Assembly: GCF_000981385.1 (NCBI RefSeq)
Contig: NZ_LATZ01000131.1
Location: 186,001-250,000, forward strand
Direction of reading: 5' to 3'
Source of the DNA: Bacillus sp. SA1-12
GTDB lineage: Bacteria > Bacillota > Bacilli > Bacillales > Bacillaceae
DNA length: 64,000 nucleotides
Shown: in pieces, positions 44,198-53,342 of the stretch
How the letters are laid out: every line of letters begins with the position of its first letter
Position numbering within the stretch: the first letter of the stretch is position 1
Notes under the pieces: generated by a model
What the model was told of the DNA's origin: nothing
Seen by the model: the letters and a program-made list of their open reading frames with translations, nothing else
Databases searched by the model: none
Program-made: the position numbers and the translations under genes

Positions 44198-45664
44198 TTA
44201 TTTATTTATTGTTATTTGCCCTTGCTCAAGGATCCCATCTTTTACAACAGATGTTTTTGATCCTTCAATGTTAAGTAAGAAGCTTGGTGCAAATGTAGAT
44301 TTATGATCTTCGAAGTAACCTCTGTTTGTCATATAACTTGTTACTACAACATTATCACTATTCTTTTGCGGAATCGCAAAGTGTGCGTACGACCAAGTAA
44401 TATCATAAGGATCAAGATCATGATGTAAGACAATTCCTGTATCATTTAACGGCTTGTATGGTCCAGTTAACGAATCTGAAACATAACCTAACAAGTAAAT
44501 ATCGCGATCATCAATTCCATCAATCGTCATTTTTGATCCTCTTGAACTTGTGAATAAGTACCATTTTCCATCCTTCTTAAAGATATTAGGACGCTCGATT
44601 TCATCTGTTACCGTATTTGATGCAATCAACGGTTTCATCACATTCTTGACTGTGTAATCATCATTTATTTCAATAATACCCATTGCACCATTTGCTAAAG
44701 TAGCTAATTCCTTTTTAGGACTTTGTAATAGCTTTGCCTTTTCAGATTGGAAGAATGGTGTGCTTCCGCCATAATAAGCTTGATTGTAAAGGGATTTTTC
44801 ACCTTCATAGCCATAGTCTGTTCCGGTATTTGCTTCAAAAACAAGGTATTTACGGCCATTTTCTTCAATGTAATGAGGATCTCTTAACGTATGATTATTA
44901 TTGAAATTACCATCACTAAATGCTTGTTTCACATTTTGATAGACTTTGCCGTCTCCACCTTCAAAAATTGATTTAAAGTCTTCAACACCATCGACTTTAA
45001 GTGTATTGGCATCTACGTTAGAAACATTTACTTGGGCTGTTGTTAATGTTTGTTTACCGTATTTCTCTTGTTCAGCATCAAAGCCTCCGCGATTTGTATA
45101 AAATAAACGAACTTCCCCATCAGATGTTAAGGTTGCTGAACCTGACCATTCTTCTGTTTGATCTTTTAGGTATGGATCATTTGGAGCATATTTATCACTG
45201 TCTTTAAACACTCGTCCGGCATTTTTCCAGCTATCAAGCGATGTTTCTCCTGCCTTTTTATAGAACATATAAATGAACGTGTCACTACTGTTTTTCGGGT
45301 CACCAGCTAATCCAAATACGATGTGATATCCATTATATTCTGCTACTGTACCATCAGCATTTTGCAATGGCCATGTATCCCACACATCTAAATTGATCAA
45401 TTGCCCAAATTCATTATATTTTTTTGCTGAAGGAATGTTTTGAATGGTTGAGGCATCGAATTTCGGCACCGTATATTTTGGATCTCCTTGTTGTTCAATC
45501 ATTTTGTACATGTCTGAACGAGTGATATGGGAGATTCCATAATCCTCTTTGTGATCCAGCGTGTCACTTTGCTTTGCAAAAGCTAATGGTCCGCCGCCTC
45601 CTACTAAAATAGCTGTACTAAGCGTTACAACTGTTGCTTGTTTGACAAGACTCTTGAGTTTCAT
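44198..45664 (-). CDS. sacB: Levansucrase, GH68
   Basis: A 488-residue secreted fructosyltransferase (B. subtilis SacB has 473). A signal peptide (about 1-30, ending GPLAFAKQ) is followed by the five-bladed propeller. Catalytic residues by motif: nucleophile Asp96 in VWDTWPLQ, transition-state Asp262 in LRDPHY, and acid/base Glu357 in DEIERPNIF, offsets that match Asp86, Asp247 and Glu342 of B. subtilis SacB. It makes levan from sucrose. GAGGAGG precedes the ATG. The leader holds no RAT antiterminator I can see, unlike the SacY-controlled B. subtilis gene; the neighbouring two-component system is the likely regulator. Confidence 0.95.
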   Translation of the reverse strand: MKLKSLVKQATVVTLSTAILVGGGGPLAFAKQSDTLDHKEDYGISHITRSDMYKMIEQQGDPKYTVPKFDASTIQNIPSAKKYNEFGQLINLDVWDTWPLQNADGTVAEYNGYHIVFGLAGDPKNSSDTFIYMFYKKAGETSLDSWKNAGRVFKDSDKYAPNDPYLKDQTEEWSGSATLTSDGEVRLFYTNRGGFDAEQEKYGKQTLTTAQVNVSNVDANTLKVDGVEDFKSIFEGGDGKVYQNVKQAFSDGNFNNNHTLRDPHYIEENGRKYLVFEANTGTDYGYEGEKSLYNQAYYGGSTPFFQSEKAKLLQSPKKELATLANGAMGIIEINDDYTVKNVMKPLIASNTVTDEIERPNIFKKDGKWYLFTSSRGSKMTIDGIDDRDIYLLGYVSDSLTGPYKPLNDTGIVLHHDLDPYDITWSYAHFAIPQKNSDNVVVTSYMTNRGYFEDHKSTFAPSFLLNIEGSKTSVVKDGILEQGQITINK

Positions 45665-45854
45665 CTTCTTCCTCCTCTAATGTGTTTTGGCGGGATAAAG
45701 AAATAAGTGCAGTATGACGTCTTTTTTAATGTTTAAATCCCACCTTGTGTCATTTACAACTATTATTATAGGTTTGTCCTAAATTTATGAATATGGCGTA
45801 AATTGATTGGATTTTAGTCTTATATTGATCATGTTCTATGCCAAAATTTCAAAA

Positions 45855-45882
45855 TAAAAAATGCCCCCGTAAGGAGGCAATA
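45855..45882 (-). terminator. Terminator after the binding-protein gene
   Basis: Minus-strand TTGCCTCC-TTA-CGGGGGCA hairpin with TTTTTTATTTT after it, before sacB. sacB therefore probably has its own promoter in 45665-45854. Confidence 0.8.
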
Positions 45883-45918
45883 TAATAGTTGATATATGAT
45901 ATACAATTGACATTAGCC

Positions 45919-47208
45919 TTATTGGCTTGCAGCATTCTCCCATGATTTCTGAAACTCTTGGAGCAATTGATCCCGATTCAGCTGTTTTCCTACATATAGC
46001 TGCATAGCAGAGCTGAATTCTGCTCTTACTCCAACAGGAAAGTGAAACCAGTTAATTGAAAATGTCTTCCCTGCTTTAGAGTAGCGGATGATTTCATTTG
46101 CTAGCGGCCCTAAGTTGTCAGCCTCCATGTTATCAAAAGCAGGTATAAATTTAAAATAGTCTGTTAAATATTCTTTGCCTTGTTTTGATGTAACCATCCA
46201 ATTTAAAAATTTCTTGGCTTCTTTTTTCTTCAATGCTGTGGTTTGTTTATTTACGACCCAATAATTTGGTACCCCGACAACCAAGGAATCGTTATTTCGT
46301 TCGTCATTGATAGGAATGGGCATCATCCCAATGTTCATATTTGGTGATAACTGATCAATCAATGGCTGAATCCAGTTACCTTGCTGAATCATCGCGGCTT
46401 GTCCATTGGCAAATAAATTCAACTCCATATTATAATCGGTGGTTAAAGGATTTTTGTTTCCATATTTTAGTGTAGTTTCGAGGACATTTACTACGTCTTT
46501 AAACTTTTGATTGTCCTCAATCTTTTCCTTCCCATGATTTAACCCACTTATAAAAGCTTCTGGATTTTCTTGTTGCGCAAATGCAACACTTACTAATTGG
46601 TCTCCTAACTTCCACTCTTCATAATATCCGTTTGCAAAAGGCATAATCCCGACTTGTTGCAGTTTTTCTGCGACTGCGATTAATTCAGTAAGTGTTTTTG
46701 GTAATGCCTCAATGCCCGCTTGTTTAAATAAATCTTTATTATAGATAAATCCGTATCCTTCGAGGTTAAATGGCATTCCGTAAATGTTGCCGTTTATTTT
46801 CATAGGTGTTAATGTGTTCTCAAACGCATTGTCAACCCAAGGCTGGTCCGATAGATCCTCCAAATATTTACTCCACAGCTTCGCATTTTCGTATCCATTG
46901 TTTGTAAAAATGTCAGGACCGGTTCCAGAAGCCATTTGCGCCTTCAAATCGGAAAGATCATCCGCAGCCCCGCCAACGGTGTGAATCCTGATATCGACAT
47001 GTGGATTTTCCTTTTCATAAGCATTTGCCATTTGTTCAAACTGTGTGGAAATTTCTACTTTCGGATTCCGGACATTTAGGATTATTTTTCCCTTGGTCTG
47101 TTCCGCTTTTTTCGTTTCCGTTTCTGCATTTGATTGACATGCCGTAAGAAATAAGATCAGTATTATAACCATATATATGAGTACAAAATGTATTTTCATT
47201 GTTTTCAC
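45919..47208 (-). CDS. Sugar-binding lipoprotein without cognate permease
   Basis: A 429-residue family-1 extracellular solute-binding protein. Signal helix and lipobox (FLTAC) end at about residue 24. Family segments: NPKVEISTQFEQMANAYEK, MASGTGPDIFTNNG, LEGYGFIYNKDLF, and NLFANGQAAMIQQGNW, as in oligosaccharide (MsmE/CymE-like) receptors. It follows the response regulator by 33 bases on the same strand, and no permease or ATPase gene lies nearby. This is the layout of sugar sensors such as LevQ/LevT of Streptococcus mutans, where the binding protein signals to a histidine kinase. Fructan or sucrose as ligand is inferred. Confidence 0.88.
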   Translation of the reverse strand: MKTMKIHFVLIYMVIILILFLTACQSNAETETKKAEQTKGKIILNVRNPKVEISTQFEQMANAYEKENPHVDIRIHTVGGAADDLSDLKAQMASGTGPDIFTNNGYENAKLWSKYLEDLSDQPWVDNAFENTLTPMKINGNIYGMPFNLEGYGFIYNKDLFKQAGIEALPKTLTELIAVAEKLQQVGIMPFANGYYEEWKLGDQLVSVAFAQQENPEAFISGLNHGKEKIEDNQKFKDVVNVLETTLKYGNKNPLTTDYNMELNLFANGQAAMIQQGNWIQPLIDQLSPNMNIGMMPIPINDERNNDSLVVGVPNYWVVNKQTTALKKKEAKKFLNWMVTSKQGKEYLTDYFKFIPAFDNMEADNLGPLANEIIRYSKAGKTFSINWFHFPVGVRAEFSSAMQLYVGKQLNRDQLLQEFQKSWENAASQ

Positions 47209-47241
47209 CTCAGTCCTTCAGGATATTAAGAACTGCTAGAA

Positions 47242-48414
47242 TTACCTGATTCCAATTTGCAGCTTTTTTTTGCTGTTTCGGTATTCAAAAGGTGTCATGC
47301 CGACAACTTTTTTAAATAGCTTTGAAAAGTACTTCTCATCCTGATAACCAAGCATTGTAGAAATCGAAAAAATACTTTCATCCGTTTCAATTAACCAGCA
47401 TTTTGCTTGATTAATTCTTAAGTTCATCATGTATTTGGAGAGCGGCATACCTGTTTCTTGTTTAAACTTTCTCGAGATATGTTCTCGACTCAAAAAGAAG
47501 CGATTAGACAGTTTTTCCAAACTTAATTCATTCATATAGTACTTTTCAACATAAGAAATAATATCCTTCATCCGGCGGGCGTCATCCAGATCGTTTAAGC
47601 GATTTATGGTTCTGAAATTTTGCCCTTCTGCCGCCCTTAGCAGGGATTGAAAAGCAGTTGGAATATCTGTTATTAATGTAATTGAATCACCGTTAACAAG
47701 ACGTACAGGGATATCAAATTGCTGACTAATCCATTCCTCAATCGCGAACCATTCACCATGTTTCGCAATGACTAGACAAAGACTAGGATCATTCTGCAGG
47801 GCAAAGGCATTCCCTATCTTCTGAATAACAAGCTCGTCATCCAGTAACTGAATGTACGGATAAGCATGATGCATTTGATAAAAGGAAATAAGGGTAAGAT
47901 CGTATTTTTCAGCAGGTGGAAGATAAGAAGCCAATTCATTCGAATTAAAAAGTTCTCCAATGCAAGCTTCCGTGACCACCTGATTCATATGAAGTCTTTT
48001 AACATCTTCATAGGATTCTTTGTAGTGACGATCCTCTGCTTCCTTCTTCCATGACTTAACAGCCTCTGCTAGAGTATGATTAAACGCGTCCGCCTCAATC
48101 GGCTTCAATAAATAATCAAAACTGCCGCACTGAATAGCCTTCCGCATATACGAGTAGTCGTCAAATCCTGTGATTAAAATGACTTTACCGGTATAAGAAA
48201 TACTATCTAACCACTCGATTAATTCCAAACCGCTTATTCCAGGCATTTTTACATCTGTAAGGATCATCTCTGGATTTTCCCTCGTGATGACTCTTTTTGC
48301 CTCTTCACCATTACATGCTTCAAAGAGATCAGTAATACCGTATTTTTCCCATTGTCCTAAATGGCGTATGACATCACGCACATTGAATTCATCATCAACA
48401 ATTAGAGCCTTCAA
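47242..48414 (-). CDS. AraC-type response regulator (YesN-like)
   Basis: About 390 residues. The receiver domain has Asp7/Asp8 in IVDDEF, phospho-acceptor Asp54 in ILTDVKMPG and Lys104-type FDYLLKPIE. A middle linker follows. At the C-terminus is a two-helix-turn-helix AraC domain (LSLEKLSNRFFLSREHISRKFKQETG and SIFSISTMLGYQDEKYFSKLFKKVVG). TTG 48414 is taken as the start since GAGAGG is 9 bases upstream; the in-frame GTG at 48423 touches that site. It is the partner of the upstream kinase and the likely activator of the sacB-levB genes downstream. Confidence 0.92.
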   Translation of the reverse strand: MKALIVDDEFNVRDVIRHLGQWEKYGITDLFEACNGEEAKRVITRENPEMILTDVKMPGISGLELIEWLDSISYTGKVILITGFDDYSYMRKAIQCGSFDYLLKPIEADAFNHTLAEAVKSWKKEAEDRHYKESYEDVKRLHMNQVVTEACIGELFNSNELASYLPPAEKYDLTLISFYQMHHAYPYIQLLDDELVIQKIGNAFALQNDPSLCLVIAKHGEWFAIEEWISQQFDIPVRLVNGDSITLITDIPTAFQSLLRAAEGQNFRTINRLNDLDDARRMKDIISYVEKYYMNELSLEKLSNRFFLSREHISRKFKQETGMPLSKYMMNLRINQAKCWLIETDESIFSISTMLGYQDEKYFSKLFKKVVGMTPFEYRNSKKKLQIGIR

Positions 48415-48469
48415 CTCTTTCACCCTCTCTAAAAAGAATTAAAATAAAAATTAAAACATTAGCAAACTT

Positions 48470-50230
48470 TTAAGCTAGAGGTATGGTAAGACGAACTGAA
48501 AAACCTTGTCCATTCATTGTATCTAATTCAAGACCGGCTTCTTGTCCATAATTTAAAACGAGTCGGTCATGAATATTTTTCAAACCGATATGCTCGTTTG
48601 AAAAAGTGCCTGCAACAGGAGCTGAATAAATATTTTTCTTTAAGTTTTGAAGTTCAGCGAGTGTCATACTAGCGCCGTCATTTTCAACTACAAGGTGTAG
48701 AGCTTGTCCTTGTATTTCTGCATAAATGAGTAATCGTGCATCGAAGAAACCTTCTTCATAACAGTGTTTAAAGAAGTTTTCTACGAGCGGCTGAAGAATC
48801 ATACTTGGAATTTTCCTTTCCAAAATAGATTCATTAATATGAACAGACGCTTTAATCGTGTCTCCAAAACGTTCCTTTTGCAAAGATATATAAGCTTTTA
48901 TATAATCTACTTCTTCTCTTATCAAGACCCATTGATCTGCTCGAATAGAGTATCTCATCATTTTCGATAATGACGTTACCAATTGGTAAACCTTCGGAGA
49001 TTGAGATCGTAGTGCAACTGCACCAATTGATTGCAAGGCATTAAATAAGAAGTGCGGATTAACCTGGGATTTAAGTGCTCTGAACTGATTTTTTCGATTC
49101 TCTATCTCCAGCTTATATTCACGGTCAATGTGAAGGTTTATTCGATCCATCATTTCTTTCATATGCTTTTCTAAATGGCCGATTTCATCCTCTCTGCTAT
49201 CATCAAAAGGTACTTCCATATTTCCTCCTTCGATTGATAAGACCTTTTGGCTAAGAAGTTTAATAGGACGGGTAATTCTGTAAGATATGATACTAATCAT
49301 GACCACCCCTAAAAATCCTACTCCTATTCCAACAAGTATGTTTATATAAGCGGTTTTCCTTACGTCTTGAAATAATGATTGACTAGGGGTTATCTTTACT
49401 AATTTCCACTGATTAAGTGTTCCTGATAAGGTTTTTGAAAAGATAATATTTTTATCATTATTAGCTTCTCCCGCTTCAATACGCTGGTCTAAATCAGGAG
49501 GAATTGTCTTGCCAATGAGAGCTTGATCACTGGCATACATGACACGATCATCGGCATCTAATAGTAAAACAGAACCCCTATGCTCCTTTATAAGACTGTT
49601 ACAAATACGAGCATATGCAGCAATATCAAAATCTATTGTCATAAAGCCTAAAAATTTATTCGTAAGGACATCTTCTATCTTATGGTGAATACTCATAACG
49701 ACAGTGTTATCCGATTGGGGTATAATCGCAGCATTATTGTAATTCTTAATTTGATGTGGTGGTTCAATCATATACGTTTCTTCTGCGTGATAAAGCTTCT
49801 TTATCGCGGGTTGCTCTAAAAAATCAGGTTGAAATTTTCTGGCACTTACCATAGCATTATAAACGGTAAACGATACTTTATCTTTATCAATATAATAGCG
49901 TACTTGACGAATTTCGTTTCGCATCAAATATATAGACTCTATGCTTTTTTCCACCGCAATCGGATTTAAATAAATGGAATCCTCAAACCCGTTATTAAAA
50001 ATTCGGATTAAATCCGGATTCCGATATAAAATATAAGGAAGACTGCTTAGATCATGAAAGTATTGTTCCAGTTCTTCTGACAATTCTTCCATTTGCTCCT
50101 CACTGATTTCGATCTCATGTTGTTCAACACTATGTTTTGTATATTTATAAATGATAAAAACAGATAAAAAGTACGGCAGGATAATAAAAACAAGAAGCAT
50201 GATTAATAAGCGATGTTGAATACTTTTCAC
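48470..50230 (-). CDS. YesM-type membrane sensor histidine kinase
   Basis: About 586 residues. Two membrane helices (about 10-30 and 290-312) flank an extracellular dCache/Cache-like sensor. Then come a HAMP segment (RITRPIKLLSQKVLSIEGGN) and a HisKA_7TM-type kinase with LKSQVNPHFLFNALQS, the phospho-histidine motif of LytS/YesM kinases, and HATPase NHIGLKNIHDRL. GTG 50230 is the start, 9 bases after AAAGGAG; the upstream extension has no signal helix. It is the sensor of a three-gene unit with an AraC regulator and a binding lipoprotein, and the binding protein may present fructans to its sensor domain. Confidence 0.9.
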   Translation of the reverse strand: MKSIQHRLLIMLLVFIILPYFLSVFIIYKYTKHSVEQHEIEISEEQMEELSEELEQYFHDLSSLPYILYRNPDLIRIFNNGFEDSIYLNPIAVEKSIESIYLMRNEIRQVRYYIDKDKVSFTVYNAMVSARKFQPDFLEQPAIKKLYHAEETYMIEPPHQIKNYNNAAIIPQSDNTVVMSIHHKIEDVLTNKFLGFMTIDFDIAAYARICNSLIKEHRGSVLLLDADDRVMYASDQALIGKTIPPDLDQRIEAGEANNDKNIIFSKTLSGTLNQWKLVKITPSQSLFQDVRKTAYINILVGIGVGFLGVVMISIISYRITRPIKLLSQKVLSIEGGNMEVPFDDSREDEIGHLEKHMKEMMDRINLHIDREYKLEIENRKNQFRALKSQVNPHFLFNALQSIGAVALRSQSPKVYQLVTSLSKMMRYSIRADQWVLIREEVDYIKAYISLQKERFGDTIKASVHINESILERKIPSMILQPLVENFFKHCYEEGFFDARLLIYAEIQGQALHLVVENDGASMTLAELQNLKKNIYSAPVAGTFSNEHIGLKNIHDRLVLNYGQEAGLELDTMNGQGFSVRLTIPLA

Positions 50231-50328
50231 ATGGAGATGCTCCTTTCCCAAATAAAGATCAATTAGGTAGGTTTTTTTATTTGGCTGTCTTAGCAATCTT
50301 TGTTGTTATTTATCCAGTAAAGTAGAGT

Positions 50329-50385
50329 GGTTGATTGCAGCGAGAGGTGCTCGCTTTCCGCGGGGCGTGCGGTGAGTCTCCTAAA
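50329..50385. repeat. Partial TTGATTGGAGCG-type dispersed element
   Basis: GGTTGATTGCAGCGAGAGGTGCTCGCTTTCCGCGGGGCGTGCGGTGAGTCTCC is one arm and the core of the common element; the other arm is lost. Confidence 0.65.
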
Positions 50386-51150
50386 GAGCCTTCTATTAGA
50401 GTTTGGTTATGACGCTAATTGAATCTCTATCTAAGAATCTAAGAAGAAGTTCTAAAGCAGGTAAAACGAAATCTATAGTGCTTTTAAAATCAATTTGTTA
50501 TATAAGGCCCCAGAACACTTTTTTATTAAAATTCATTTAAAAAGGTATGTCAACATGGCTAAAACCCTCTAAAAACAAGAACGAGAAAAGCTAAATACCC
50601 TATTAAAATACGGATTCGGAATCGCTTACCAAAACAAATGATAGCGCTATTATTAAAACACGAAATGAATCTTATATACTAGAAAGGGAAAATTCATTAA
50701 ATTACGTAGGAAAATAGGGTCATTTTTTGTCATACTATTTACAATGAAGAAAAAATAGGGGGTAGATATCTAATGAATTGAGAAATTCACCCATTTAGGA
50801 GGAGCTTTTCTGGAAAAGATACTCTTCTATATACAAAACCTTCCACAATGAAAACAAATAAAACCAAGGATAGTTGATTTGTCAATATGCAGACAAGAAT
50901 AGAAAGCAAGAAATGAAACATCAAAAGTGAAGGAAAACTTATCACCCTAATAAAGGCAATAAAAGATAAAAAAGGATATATATCATTTTTGAAATAATAC
51001 GGCCAGCATATAAAATCCATCTAATGCCCGACATTAACTCTTACTTAAATAATTTGCACATTTCATCCAAGTGAAAACACTTTGACTTCTACTCAAAAGT
51101 TAAAACTTTAAATCTACCAATAAACCCCTTATTATAAAGTATTAATTTCA
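50386..51150. other. 765-base gap, no firm gene
   Basis: AT-rich. It includes a nearly palindromic ATAGCGCTAT at 50641-50650 that could be a weak cre. A 77-codon hydrophobic frame on the minus strand at 50787-51020 has no ribosome site and is not listed as a gene. Confidence 0.45.
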
Positions 51151-51159
51151 GTTTTACTA

Positions 51160-51412
51160 TTCATATTTAAAACAAGTTCTTAGCATTTTATTCTTTTTAA
51201 CAGTGATGAGCGCCTTTATTTTGCCTTTTCATCATTCTATTAATTCCATCGTTTTTTATTTGACTTTAACCATTTTTCTAGGATGGATAGCATTGCTTTT
51301 ATGGTCTGGATTCGGCTCTATTTTCAAGAATTTTTTTACTAAACATGACAAATCGTTTCGATTCATTATGTCTTTGTTGTTGGTCTACTCTGCGGTATCT
51401 ATTTTTCTTTAA
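51160..51412 (+). pseudogene. C-terminal remnant of a LysE-family exporter
   Basis: The plus-strand frame reads KQVLSILFFLTVMSAFILPF (the NPK-ILFF helix of LysE/RhtB exporters), then a helix, WSGFGSIFKNFF and a terminal IMSLLLVYSAVSIFL. This is the last third of a LysE-type amino-acid exporter (normally about 200 residues). The N-terminal two-thirds are absent and there is no ribosome site, so it is a decayed copy. Confidence 0.7.
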
Positions 51413-51510
51413 AACTAAAGTGAGGTGTAAGGCTAAACCTTCGACGCGAGTTTTTTAATGATCAATATCTTCTTACCTCATATAAACAACTTTGCAATTA
51501 ATAATGAAAG

Positions 51511-51553
51511 AATCCCCCTTTTTCTTCGAATACTTTTTTGAAAAAGGGGGATG
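51511..51553 (-). terminator. sstT terminator
   Basis: Minus-strand stem CATCCCCCTTTTT/AAAAAGGGGGATT with a long loop and T-rich end, just after the sstT stop. Confidence 0.8.
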
Positions 51554-51576
51554 TCTATTTTCTGAGGCTGCTACTT

Positions 51577-52833
51577 TCAAATATGAGAATTATTTTTCAA
51601 GCTTGCCGCTTGGAATACAACCTTCTTCCCATCCTTACGCCACTCTTTATATTCAGCGGCTGCTGTGAAAAGAACGTCCGTCGATGAGTTAAGCGCCGTT
51701 TCAAAAGAATCTTGCAAAACACCGATGATGAAGCCAACTCCAACGACCTGCATGGCAACATCATTCGGGATGCCAAATAAGCTGCATGCTAGAGGAATCA
51801 GCAATAATGATCCACCAGCAACGCCTGAGGCACCACATGCACATACAGCTGACAGTACGCTAAGAATGATAGCCGTAGGGAGATCCACTTGAATGCCCAG
51901 GGTATGAACCGCTGCAAGAGTTAATACTGAGATCGTAACAGCAGCACCAGCCATATTGATGGTAGCCCCTAATGGAATGGATACAGAATAACTATCCTTA
52001 TCCAAACCAAGATCTTCACATAATCTCATATTTACAGGAATATTTGATGCTGAGCTGCGAGTGAAAAATGCTGTAATTCCGCTCTCCTTTAGGCATTTAA
52101 ACACAAGCGGATACGGATTTTGCCTGATTGATACGAAGACAATAACCGGATTGACAACCAACGCTACAAACAACATACAACCAAGCAAAACAGCAAGTAA
52201 TTTTCCATAGCTTACTAACGATTCCAATCCGTTTGTCGTAATCGATTCAAATACTAACCCCATAATTCCTAATGGGGCAAACTTAATAACCCATGTAACC
52301 ATCTTTGATACAGCATCTGAAAAATTAGAAATCAAAGTCTTTGTCGTATCTGGTGCATTTCTTAAAGCCAAACCAAGAACGATCGCCCAAGCTAAAATAC
52401 CGATATAGTTTGCATTAAAAATAGCTTTAACCGGGTTGTCTACTATGTTTAGCAATAATGTATTAAGGACTTCTGCAACACCGCCAGGAGGTGTTACTCC
52501 TTCAGCGCCACTTGCAAGTGTTAACGTTACAGGAAAAATAAAACTTACAATAACAGCAATTAAGCCAGCTAAAAAGGTTCCTAACAAGTATAAGCCGATA
52601 ATGGTTTTCATATTTGTTCGGTGACCACTCTTATGCTGCGCGATGGCCGACATCACCAAGAAAAGAACCAATACAGGTGCAATTGCTTTCAAAGCACCTA
52701 CAAATAATGTTCCTAAAAGAACAACAGCCTTTGCTTGCGGTACCGTTAAAGCCAAGATAATACCAATAATTAAACCGATAATAATTTGTTTGACCAGACT
52801 TAACTGATTCCACTTATTGAGTATTCCTTTCAT
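51577..52833 (-). CDS. sstT: Serine/threonine sodium symporter SstT
   Basis: A 418-residue dicarboxylate/amino-acid:cation symporter of the SstT subgroup. Characteristic segments are LVKQIIIGLIIGIILAL at the N-terminus, ITAFFTRSSASNIPVNMRLCEDLGL (the hairpin-1 serine-rich motif), PLGATINMAGAAVTISVL, and GVAGGSLLLIPLACSLFGI. It takes up serine and threonine with sodium ions. Single gene with its own terminator; TCAGAATTG-rich upstream region without clear regulation. Confidence 0.95.
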   Translation of the reverse strand: MKGILNKWNQLSLVKQIIIGLIIGIILALTVPQAKAVVLLGTLFVGALKAIAPVLVLFLVMSAIAQHKSGHRTNMKTIIGLYLLGTFLAGLIAVIVSFIFPVTLTLASGAEGVTPPGGVAEVLNTLLLNIVDNPVKAIFNANYIGILAWAIVLGLALRNAPDTTKTLISNFSDAVSKMVTWVIKFAPLGIMGLVFESITTNGLESLVSYGKLLAVLLGCMLFVALVVNPVIVFVSIRQNPYPLVFKCLKESGITAFFTRSSASNIPVNMRLCEDLGLDKDSYSVSIPLGATINMAGAAVTISVLTLAAVHTLGIQVDLPTAIILSVLSAVCACGASGVAGGSLLLIPLACSLFGIPNDVAMQVVGVGFIIGVLQDSFETALNSSTDVLFTAAAEYKEWRKDGKKVVFQAASLKNNSHI

Positions 52834-53236
52834 ACATACTCCCCCTCAAATTTCGAATAAATGATAAAGCTTATTTCGGCCATTCAATTCTGATAGAATA
52901 AAATCTAGCGTTTCTACAATTCCATCCCACAGAGACAACTGTCTATCTATTCAATTGAATTATAGTGAGTTTTTTGATATATTACAATACTATTTTGTAT
53001 ATTTGTAATTATCGAAATATTCAAACTGACAATAGGATAAACCATTCCTGAAAATACTTTCGCAGTAAACTATAGATATCTTACTAGAATTTAATCCCCT
53101 TAAAAATCAATACACCCATGTACACCTCTACAGGACATGACCTGTTCACAGAACGGATTCAATCTGAACTATGGAAACTATAAAAAAATAGAGGCTGGAA
53201 AAATTTTAAAAGTTACACTCTTACCTTTGCACAAAA
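52834..53236. other. Gap between sstT and the CynX-type gene, no gene seen
   Basis: AT-rich promoter region for sstT. I see no coding frame, RNA structure or repeat of note. Confidence 0.5.
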
Positions 53237-53262
53237 ACCCCTGCCTATTGGTTAGGGGCATC
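53237..53262 (-). terminator. Small hairpin with minus-strand T-run
   Basis: CCCCTAACCAATAGGCAGGGG then TTTTTG on the minus strand, about 80 bases before the plus-strand MFS gene. No minus-strand gene feeds into it, so its role is unclear. Confidence 0.4.
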
Positions 53263-53342
53263 GAATCTAAGTAAGTTCCTTACATCCGGCATTTTGTTTA
53301 TGCTATACTTGAAAAAGTTTGTGTTAGCGGAGGTTTTGATTC

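Noticed and set aside
50638..50653. cre site for the fructan regulatory genes
   Set aside because: Too many mismatches to the consensus and more than 400 bases from the kinase start.
50787..51020. A 77-codon hydrophobic minus-strand gene
   Set aside because: No ribosome site before its ATG, and hydrophobicity is expected from T-rich DNA. It could still be real, but I cannot support it.
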